9,482 nucleotides of DNA from DASSUW01 sp036520135 (GTDB taxonomy: Bacteria > Actinomycetota > Thermoleophilia > Solirubrobacterales > Solirubrobacteraceae), in assembly GCA_036520135.1 (NCBI GenBank), contig DATDKF010000367.1, forward strand, positions 1 through 9,482, read 5' to 3'. This document shows, one piece after another, positions 1 through 4,988 of this stretch. Numbering within the stretch: the stretch's first letter is position 1; every line of letters starts with the position of its first letter. Below the pieces are notes generated by a model. It did no database searches, was not told the origin of the DNA, and was given only the letters and a program-made list of their open reading frames with translations. The translations under genes and the position numbers were made by a program.

Positions 1-44
1 CCCGAGAGCTGGGCCACCCGCACGCGCCCGACCTGATCGAACCG

Positions 45-575
45 GTGGTCGGCTTCCGGAACTGGAGGATCCTCCGCACCGGTCCCGCGCGCGGCGAGCT
101 GAGCTCGCCGTACTTCCCGGTCACGTGGTCGGAGCCCGTCATGCGGGCGGAGTGCCGCCGCTGGCGCACGCCCGAGGCGCTCCTCGACACACCCCACGCC
201 GCTCCCCAGCCCGAGTGTGGCTGCGGCATCTGCGCCTACCACGCGCCGACCGGGGAGTTCTCCAAGGTCGACTACCGCGCGGTCTCCGGGGTCGTGACCG
301 TCTGGGGCCGGATCGAGATCGGCGCTGACGAGATGCGCGCCGAACTGGCGCGGGTCGAGGCGCTCGCCATGTACAGCCGGTGGAGCCGGCGCCAGCGCGA
401 TGCCGTGCAGGAGGTCGCAGCGAACCTCGGCGTCGAGCTCGTCGACCTTCGCGAGCTCGGTGCGGCGGCCGCGAGCTACGGCGCTCCGCCGCCGGCTTCC
501 CTCCTCGCGGATCCGCCACCGAAGGGCATCCGGGACCGCTTCGTCGCACTCTTCACCTCGCGCGTGGGCGACTAA
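45..575 (+). CDS. Hypothetical protein with Cys cluster, possibly 5'-partial
   Basis: A soluble protein of 176 aa if it starts at GTG 45. The frame is open back to base 3 with no ATG, GTG or TTG between, and no good ribosome binding site precedes 45, so the true start may lie outside the window. Near the N-terminus is a VVGFRNWRI segment, followed by a WSEPVMRAEC stretch and a cysteine cluster CGCGIC (Cys58, Cys60, Cys63, with Cys37 upstream) next to a His (HAAPQPEC). The C-terminal half is helical, with an Arg/Glu-rich stretch (residues about 95-135) and a Pro/Ala-rich tail. The Gly-[FYW]-Arg-x-Trp opening followed by a His/Cys cluster resembles small uncharacterised actinobacterial proteins I have seen, but I cannot assign a function. 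Three or four Cys plus His could bind a metal; this is inference. It is followed by a 120-bp gap before the sigma gene. Confidence 0.65.
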   Translation: MVGFRNWRILRTGPARGELSSPYFPVTWSEPVMRAECRRWRTPEALLDTPHAAPQPECGCGICAYHAPTGEFSKVDYRAVSGVVTVWGRIEIGADEMRAELARVEALAMYSRWSRRQRDAVQEVAANLGVELVDLRELGAAAASYGAPPPASLLADPPPKGIRDRFVALFTSRVGD

Positions 576-620
576 GCGTCTGCAAGCATCGGCGGTCCGC
601 CCGTCGCATCGCCGACACCC

Positions 621-638
621 GGGGGAAAAAAGCCCCCC
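621..638 (+). terminator. Possible weak terminator hairpin with A6 loop
   Basis: GGGGG (621-625), AAAAAAG (626-632), then CCCCCC (633-638) can fold into a 5-bp all-GC stem with a 7-nt loop, 46 bases after the stop of the upstream gene. There is no following U-tract, so it is only a candidate terminator or 5' structural element. The A6 run stands out in this GC-rich DNA. Confidence 0.3.
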
Positions 639-695
639 ATGTTGCGGACATCGCCTGTAATCTGGCGACAGTCACCCATCGCTGCAACGGAAGGG

Positions 696-1784
696 GTGAT
701 AGGGACGAGACAGCTGACACGCACGGAGAGAGAGACGGCCACGGGGCGGCTCCTGGTGGCCTACCACACGGACGGCGACGACCGCGCCCGCGAGCGGCTC
801 GTGCAGCTTTACCTGCCCCTCGTCGAGGCGTTCGCGAACCGTTACCGCGTCCACGGCGCGGAGCGCGACGACCTCGTGCAGGTTGGGTCGATCGGGCTCC
901 TCAACGCGATCGAGCGCTTCGATCCGAAGCGCGGCGACGAGTTCGCGGCCTTCGCCGTGCCCACGATCGCGGGAGAGATCAAGCGGCACTTGCGCGATCG
1001 CTCGAAGACCGTCCGGCTGCCGCGGCGGCTGGAGGAGGCGAGCGTGCGCCTCCCCGCGGTCCGCGAGCGGATGACCGCGCGGCTCGGACGGGCCCCGGAC
1101 TCGCGTGAGCTCGCCGAGGAGCTCGGCGTGGCGGAGGCGGATCTCCCCGTGCTCGAGAGCCCGGGCGACCTGCCGGAGGAGGCGGTGGATGCCACCACGA
1201 ACGGCGAGCTCGAGAGTCACCTCGAGCTGACGGGGGCGTTCGACGTCCTCGACGAGACCGAACGGCGGATCGTCTACCTACGCTTCGTCCGCGAAGTCAG
1301 CCGTCGCGAGGCGGCGGCGGAGCTCGGCATGACCGCGGACCAGCTGAGGCGCCGCACCCGGACCGCCGTGGCCAAGCTGCGCGCCGAGCTCGAGGGCAGC
1401 GCGTTTCCGAACATCGCGCACGAGACCCGAGACGAAGCCGAAGAGCCGGAGCCCGGGGCCACGCTGGCGCCGGAGGCGAGCCAGAACGGCGGCGCCGCCG
1501 GCCCTGCCCAGCAACGCAGGGCGGGCGAGCGCAGTGGACGAATCCTGGTCCGCATGTCGCCGACGATGCACGACGAGCTGGCGCAGACCGCGGAGCGCGA
1601 GGGCGTGAGCCTGAATCAGCACATCACGAACGTGCTCGGCTCGGCATTGGACACCGAGCAGCACGGGGCGCGTCGGGTGCCCAGCTGGCTTCCGGCAGCG
1701 ATCGTCGCGAACATCGTCCTGCTCTCCCTGTTCTGCGTCGCGGGTGTGGTCCTGTTGCTGGTGGCCTGGCAGCAGGGTTGGTAG
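696..1784 (+). CDS. SigB/SigF/SigG-type sigma factor with C-terminal RHH-like and transmembrane segments
   Basis: An RNA polymerase sigma factor for a promoter subset. Numbered from GTG 696 (362 aa): region 2 spans about residues 32-103 (LPLVEAFANRY, DDLVQVGSIGLLNAIERFDP, FAAFAVPTIAGEIKRHLRD), region 3 about 104-155 (RLGRAPDSRELAEELGV), and region 4 about 178-233 (LDETERRIVYLRF, then a divergent HTH, REAAAELGMTADQLRRR). The SigB/F/G family normally ends near here. This protein adds an acidic, Ala/Gly-rich linker (about 234-281), a HicB/Arc-like ribbon-helix-helix segment (about 282-318: RILVRMSP, EREGVSLNQHI) and a hydrophobic helix (about 331-357) ending four residues before the C-terminus. 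Start choice is uncertain. ATG 639 in the same frame has no ribosome binding site and abuts a hairpin. GTG 696 has a GGAAGG just upstream, but very close. No anti-sigma or anti-anti-sigma gene is adjacent in the window. The sigma assignment is firm, RHH and membrane anchor are good pattern matches, and tethered regulation is inference. Confidence 0.88.
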   Translation: MIGTRQLTRTERETATGRLLVAYHTDGDDRARERLVQLYLPLVEAFANRYRVHGAERDDLVQVGSIGLLNAIERFDPKRGDEFAAFAVPTIAGEIKRHLRDRSKTVRLPRRLEEASVRLPAVRERMTARLGRAPDSRELAEELGVAEADLPVLESPGDLPEEAVDATTNGELESHLELTGAFDVLDETERRIVYLRFVREVSRREAAAELGMTADQLRRRTRTAVAKLRAELEGSAFPNIAHETRDEAEEPEPGATLAPEASQNGGAAGPAQQRRAGERSGRILVRMSPTMHDELAQTAEREGVSLNQHITNVLGSALDTEQHGARRVPSWLPAAIVANIVLLSLFCVAGVVLLLVAWQQGW

Positions 1785-1787
1785 CCA

Positions 1788-1793
1788 TAGAAT
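1788..1793 (+). promoter_or_regulatory. Candidate -10 element for a leaderless transcript
   Basis: TAGAAT ends 7 nt before the ATG at 1801, so transcription would begin at or next to the A of the start codon. There is no Shine-Dalgarno sequence in the 16-bp gap after the sigma stop, which fits a leaderless mRNA. No convincing -35 hexamer was found at 16-18 bp spacing. Confidence 0.45.
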
Positions 1794-1800
1794 CGGCGCC

Positions 1801-2199
1801 ATGGCCGACAGGAAGATCCGCGTCGTCGTGGCGAAGCCGGGCCTCGACGGGCACGACCGTGGGGCGAAGATCATCGCCCGTGCGCTGCGCGACGCCGGCA
1901 TGGAGGTCATTTACACGGGGCTGCACCAGACGCCCGAGCAGATCGTCGAGACGGTGCTGCAGGAGGACGCCGACGCGGTCGGCCTCTCGATCCTCTCCGG
2001 CGCCCACATGACGCTCGTCCCGCGCGTCGTCGCGCTGTTGCGCGAGCAGGACGCCGGCGACGTCGTCGTCACCGTCGGCGGCACGATCCCGACCCAGGAC
2101 ATCCCCGAGCTCAAGGAGCTCGGCGTGGCCGAGGTGTTCACGCCGGGCGCCCCCACGCAGGACATCATCGACTTCATCCAGGGGGCTGTGACACCGTAA
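1801..2199 (+). CDS. Stand-alone cobalamin-binding domain protein (methylmalonyl-CoA mutase small-subunit type)
   Basis: A 132-aa protein made only of the B12-binding Rossmann-like domain found at the C-terminus of methylmalonyl-CoA mutase. The cobalamin motif D-x-H-x-x-G is present at Asp16-His18-Gly21 (KPGLDGHDRGAK), where the His would be the lower axial cobalt ligand. The S-x-L motif follows at Ser63-Ile-Leu65 and the Gly-Gly at about 93-94 (TVGGTIPTQDIPELKELGV), all in the usual order. Split mutases, with a separate large catalytic subunit and a small B12 subunit, are known. The expected role is carrying adenosylcobalamin for methylmalonyl-CoA/succinyl-CoA or isobutyryl-CoA type mutation. 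The large subunit is not in this window, so which mutase it serves is unknown. ATG 1801 was chosen because the family N-terminus (RKIRVVVAKPGLDGHD) begins directly after it. Confidence 0.9.
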   Translation: MADRKIRVVVAKPGLDGHDRGAKIIARALRDAGMEVIYTGLHQTPEQIVETVLQEDADAVGLSILSGAHMTLVPRVVALLREQDAGDVVVTVGGTIPTQDIPELKELGVAEVFTPGAPTQDIIDFIQGAVTP

Positions 2200-2206
2200 T
2201 CAAGGC

Positions 2207-2231
2207 GCTCGCACGAGCTTGCGAGTGCGAG
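2207..2231 (+). terminator. Hairpin after the B12-domain gene, possible terminator
   Basis: CTCGCA (2208-2213) pairs with TGCGAG (2220-2225) around a 6-nt loop. An alternative pairing is CTCGCAC (2208-2214) with GTGCGAG (2225-2231). The structure starts 8 bases after the stop and precedes the SMR promoter, which suits a terminator. There is no U-tract. Confidence 0.4.
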
Positions 2232-2240
2232 TAAGCCGCA

Positions 2241-2268
2241 TTGGTATACCGTCTGGACGGTATAGTTA
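2241..2268 (+). promoter_or_regulatory. Promoter of the SMR-tetR operon
   Basis: TTGGTA (2241-2246) is a plausible -35, and TAGTTA (2263-2268) lies 16 bp further on and ends 7 nt before the ATG at 2276. TATAGT (2261-2266) is an alternative -10 with a short 14-bp spacer. No Shine-Dalgarno sequence lies between the -10 and the ATG, so a leaderless or near-leaderless mRNA is likely. Confidence 0.5.
2245..2264. promoter_or_regulatory. Palindromic operator, probably for the TetR repressor encoded downstream
   Basis: TATACCGTC (2245-2253) and GACGGTATA (2256-2264) are exact reverse complements separated by TG. The site occupies the spacer and flanking hexamer bases of the promoter, so a bound dimer would block RNA polymerase. 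Size and symmetry are typical of TetR-family operators, and the repressor is the second gene of the same transcript, which implies autoregulation. The link to this particular TetR is inferred from position. Confidence 0.7.
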
Positions 2269-2275
2269 GGGCATC

Positions 2276-2599
2276 ATGCCCGTCGCCGTCCTACTCAGCT
2301 TCGCCATCGTCTCCGAGGTCGCCGCCACCGTCGCGCTGCGCTACAGCGACGGCTTTACGCGCCCAGGCCCGATCGCCATCGTCGTGGTCGGCTACGGCGT
2401 CTCGTTCTGGCTGCTCGCGCTCGTGCTGCGCGAGATGTCGATCGGCGCCACCTACGCGGTCTGGTCGGCGGTCGGCACCGCACTGATCGCCACGATCGGG
2501 ATGTTCGCGTTCGGCGAGCCGGCCACGGCGTTGAAGCTCGCGAGCCTTGCGCTCATCATCATCGGCGTCGTGGGGCTCAACATGGCCGGCAGTCACTAG
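2276..2599 (+). CDS. Small multidrug resistance (SMR) family efflux protein
   Basis: A 107-aa inner-membrane protein with four hydrophobic helices (about 2-22, 31-50, 57-76, 84-104), the standard SMR size. It keeps the proton- and drug-binding Glu14 in helix 1 (FAIVSEVAATVALRYSDGF), Tyr40, Trp63 (ATYAVWSAVG) and the GEP turn before helix 4, at EmrE numbering. The residues after Glu14 (VAA) lack the Trp common in Gdx/SugE guanidinium exporters, so it looks more like the EmrE/Qac type that exports cationic compounds by proton antiport as a dimer. Substrate is not determinable from sequence. Its stop TAG shares one base with the GTG of the downstream tetR gene, and a palindromic operator covers its promoter. 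Confidence 0.92.
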   Translation: MPVAVLLSFAIVSEVAATVALRYSDGFTRPGPIAIVVVGYGVSFWLLALVLREMSIGATYAVWSAVGTALIATIGMFAFGEPATALKLASLALIIIGVVGLNMAGSH

Positions 2600-3099
2600 T
2601 GCCGAGAGGCGACACGCGCGCCAGGCTGCTCGACGCGGCGAGCACGGTGATCCGCCGCGACGGCCCGCAGGCGCTGACGCTCGACGCCGTCGCCGCCGAG
2701 GCCGGCGTCTCCAAGGGTGGCCTGCTCTACCACTTCAAGTCCAAGCGCGAGCTGCTCGACGCCCTCGTCGCCCGCTGGATGGACGACTTCCAGCGCGACA
2801 TCGACGCCGCGCAAGGCAGCTTCCCCGAGCGCTACGTGCGCGCGTCCGACGGCGCCAAGGCCGAGGAGGCGGGCCTGCTCGCCGCGCTCGTCGCCGACCC
2901 CGGCGTGCTGGCCGCGGTGCGCGACCGGCACGCGGCATGGCAGGATCGGATCGCCACGGAGGGCGGGGATCCCGTCGACGCGACGGTCGCGCGGCTCGCC
3001 GCCGACGGCCTCTGGCTGGCCGACCTGCTGGGAATCGCCCCACCGGGGGGCGAGCTCCGCGCCCAGGTCCTGGCGCGGTTGCTCGAACTATGCGATTGA
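2599..3099 (+). CDS. TetR/AcrR family transcriptional regulator
   Basis: A 166-aa repressor-type protein. The N-terminal TetR DNA-binding domain spans about residues 5-52: helix 1 TRARLLDAASTVIRRDG, then ALTLDAVAAEAGVSKGGLLYHF, the classic TetR helix-turn-helix with the YHF-K-SK-EL continuation. The C-terminal ligand and dimerisation domain is short and helical and cannot be matched to a ligand class by eye. It starts with GTG in a TAGTG overlap with the SMR gene, so it is co-transcribed and probably translationally coupled. The expected role is sensing a toxic cation or drug, releasing the palindrome at 2245-2264 and inducing the pump. A second inverted repeat overlaps its own stop codon, but that repeat differs in sequence and more likely concerns the ETF operon. 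Confidence 0.9.
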   Translation: MPRGDTRARLLDAASTVIRRDGPQALTLDAVAAEAGVSKGGLLYHFKSKRELLDALVARWMDDFQRDIDAAQGSFPERYVRASDGAKAEEAGLLAALVADPGVLAAVRDRHAAWQDRIATEGGDPVDATVARLAADGLWLADLLGIAPPGGELRAQVLARLLELCD

Positions 3100-3111
3100 C
3101 TCGTCAGTCAA
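3096..3111. promoter_or_regulatory. Inverted repeat / candidate operator upstream of the ETF operon
   Basis: TTGACT (3096-3101) and AGTCAA (3106-3111) are exact inverted arms around CGTC. The left arm contains the TGA stop of tetR. TTGACT also matches a strong -35, and TAGGAT (3117-3122) follows after 15 bp as a possible -10, so the element may be operator and promoter together for etfB. The cognate regulator is unknown; the arms do not resemble the SMR operator. Confidence 0.45.
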
Positions 3112-3129
3112 CGAGGTAGGATCCAGTTT

Positions 3130-3186
3130 CGGGCGCCCGGACGGCGACCGTTGGTGTCAGAGCGCCGGCCGGATGCCGGCAAGGGC
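3130..3186 (+). repeat. Two-hairpin dispersed repeat, copy A, in the etfB leader
   Basis: Contains the palindrome GGGCGCCC (3131-3138) and a hairpin GCCGGC-CGGAT-GCCGGC (3164-3180). The segment aligns with the reverse complement of 6682-6739 over about 58 columns with about 50 identities by eye, including 24 of 25 at the 3' end (3162-3186). It lies in the presumed 5' untranslated leader of etfB, ending 30 bases before the start codon. Confidence 0.7.
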
Positions 3187-3216
3187 AGTTCTTGTTCCGA
3201 CTATGAGGTGGCCTAA

Positions 3217-4011
3217 GTGAAGATCTGCGTCCTGGTGAAAGAGGTCCCGGACGCCGCCGTCGAGAAGCGGATCAACCCCTCGACGGGGCGCCTGGATCGT
3301 GGAGGCGAGAAGAACCTCAACCCGTTCGACACGCACGCCATCGAGGCGGCGATGCAGCTCAAGGAGGGCGGGGCGATCGAGGTCGACGAGGTCGTCGCGG
3401 TCACCATGGGCCCCGCATCGGCCGAGCGCGCGCTGCGCAAGGCCGTGTCGCTCGGCGCCGACCGCGCCGTCCAGCTGACCGACGACGCGCTCATCGGCTC
3501 GGACGTCAACGGCACGGGCTACGCGCTCGCCAAGGCGCTCGAGGCCGAGTCGCCCGACCTCGTGCTGCTGGGCCAGCAGTCCGACGACGGCGAGTGCTAC
3601 ACGATCGGCGCCGTCGTGGCCGACCACCTGCAGATGCCCTCGCTCACGCAGGTCATCAAGATCGATGTCGAGGACGGCAAGCTGCGCTGCGAGCGCCAGG
3701 CCGAGTACGGCTACGACACGGTGCTCGTCGAGCTGCCCGCCGTGATCTCCGTCGGCGACGCGATCAACGAGCCGCGCTACCCGTCGCTGAAGGCGATCAT
3801 GGGCGCCAAGAAGAAGCCGCTCGACACCAAGTCCGTCGCCGACGCCGGCATCGAGCCCGACCGCGTCGGCTACGACAACGCCCGCGCCCACTGCAGCGAG
3901 TTCGCGGCGCCGCCCGCGAAGGAGGCCGGCCGGATCATCGAGGACGAGGACACCGCCGAGACGGTCGAGCAGATCGTCGCCTGGCTCGACGAGAGGAAGC
4001 TGCTGGCATGA
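3217..4011 (+). CDS. etfB: Electron transfer flavoprotein beta subunit
   Basis: A 264-aa small subunit of the heterodimeric ETF, which accepts electrons from acyl-CoA and related dehydrogenases. Seen: N-terminal KICVLVKEVPD, NPFDTHAIEAA, the AVTMGP...ALRKAVSLGADRA region (about 61-84), LVLLGQQSDDGE (about 115-126) and the beta-subunit signature NEPRYPSLKAIMGAKKK (about 184-200). Length is normal for the family. GTG 3217 has a clear ribosome binding site, GAGGTG (3205-3210), at 6-nt spacing. The stop overlaps the etfA start as ATGA. With etfA and ETF-QO in one operon, this is most likely the conventional, non-bifurcating respiratory ETF. Regulation may act through the inverted repeat at 3096 and the structured leader. 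Confidence 0.97.
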   Translation: MKICVLVKEVPDAAVEKRINPSTGRLDRGGEKNLNPFDTHAIEAAMQLKEGGAIEVDEVVAVTMGPASAERALRKAVSLGADRAVQLTDDALIGSDVNGTGYALAKALEAESPDLVLLGQQSDDGECYTIGAVVADHLQMPSLTQVIKIDVEDGKLRCERQAEYGYDTVLVELPAVISVGDAINEPRYPSLKAIMGAKKKPLDTKSVADAGIEPDRVGYDNARAHCSEFAAPPAKEAGRIIEDEDTAETVEQIVAWLDERKLLA

Positions 4012-4988
4012 GCGGGATCCTGGTCTACGCGCTCCACTATCAGGGCGCCTTCAACAAGAACTCGCTCGGCGCCGTGTCCGAGGGTGCTCGGCTCGCCTCC
4101 GAGCTGGGGACCGAGTGTCACGCGATCGTGGTCGGCGACAAGTCCGGCCTGCCCGACGACCTGCTCGGCACGCTCGGCAGCTACGGCGCGACCAAGGTCT
4201 TCCGCGTCGAGGGCCCCGAGGGCCTCGCCCAGCCGGTCGTCGACGCGATGGCCCAGGTCGCGACCGACAACGACCACGACTACCTGCTGTTCGGCGGCGG
4301 CCTGCTCGGCTTCGAGATCGGCGCCGGCCTGGCCGCGCGGCTCGACGCCGGCGTCTGCATGGAGGTCACCGAGGTCGTGGTCAAGGACGGCAAGCTCGTC
4401 GCCCGCCGCCCGATCCTCAAGGACTCGCAGGTGTCCGACGTGCACTACCGCTCGAAGGTCGGCGTGATCATCGGCCGCCTCAACGCGTTCGAGGCCAGCG
4501 AGTCCGGCTCCGGCGACGCCGCGGTCGAGGACGTCGACGTCGAGTTCGCGCCCCATTCGCTGCAGGCCACGATGGTCGAGCGCGGCGAGCAGCGCGGCGC
4601 TGACGTCAACATCGAGGACGCCGACATCCTCGTCGCCGGCGGCCGCGGCCTCGGCAAGAAGGAGGGCTTCGACCAGCTCGAGGACCTGGCCGGCGCGCTC
4701 GGCGGCGCGGTCGCCGCCACACGCGCGGTGGTCGATGCCGGCTGGTACCCGTACGCCGCCCAGATCGGCCAGACGGGCAAGACCGTCGCGCCGAAGCTCT
4801 ACCTGGCGGCCGGCATCTCCGGCGCGATCCAGCACAAGGTCGGCATGCAGAGCTCGGAGAACATCGTGGCGATCAACAAGGACTCCAACGCCCCGATCTT
4901 CGAGTTCTCCGATCTCGGCATCGTCGGCGACCTCAACAAGATCGTCCCGAAGCTCACCGAGGCCGTGAAGGCCAAGAAGGGGAGCTAG
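4008..4988 (+). CDS. etfA: Electron transfer flavoprotein alpha subunit
   Basis: A 326-aa large subunit carrying most of the FAD site. The N-terminal domain (about 1-180) pairs with EtfB. The C-terminal FAD-binding domain shows GGRGLGKKEGFD (211-222), ATRAVVDAGWYP (237-248), the QIGQTGKTVAP...AAGISGAIQH block (252-276) and AINKD (288-292), all hallmark EtfA motifs. Length is normal. ATG 4008 overlaps the etfB stop by 4 bp, and AGAGGAAG (3992-3999) gives a good ribosome binding site. It overlaps the next gene by one base (TAGTG), so all three genes should be co-translated. It oxidises reduced dehydrogenases and hands the electrons to ETF-QO. Confidence 0.97.
   Translation: MSGILVYALHYQGAFNKNSLGAVSEGARLASELGTECHAIVVGDKSGLPDDLLGTLGSYGATKVFRVEGPEGLAQPVVDAMAQVATDNDHDYLLFGGGLLGFEIGAGLAARLDAGVCMEVTEVVVKDGKLVARRPILKDSQVSDVHYRSKVGVIIGRLNAFEASESGSGDAAVEDVDVEFAPHSLQATMVERGEQRGADVNIEDADILVAGGRGLGKKEGFDQLEDLAGALGGAVAATRAVVDAGWYPYAAQIGQTGKTVAPKLYLAAGISGAIQHKVGMQSSENIVAINKDSNAPIFEFSDLGIVGDLNKIVPKLTEAVKAKKGS

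Noticed and set aside
591..601. GGCGG-T-CCGCC inverted repeat after the first gene
   Set aside because: The 1-nt spacer allows only a short hairpin, and such runs are frequent by chance in GC-rich DNA.
639..695. ATG 639 as the start of the sigma factor
   Set aside because: No ribosome binding site, it directly abuts the G5-A6-C6 hairpin, and the 19 extra residues are not typical of the family. It remains formally possible.
3164..3180. The etfB leader hairpin as a riboswitch
   Set aside because: A single short stem-loop with no recognisable conserved riboswitch core; it is better explained as part of the dispersed repeat.
3870..4835. A 321-codon minus-strand frame opposite etfA
   Set aside because: It is a shadow of etfA, with repetitive Ala/Gly/Val/Asp composition and no domain motifs.
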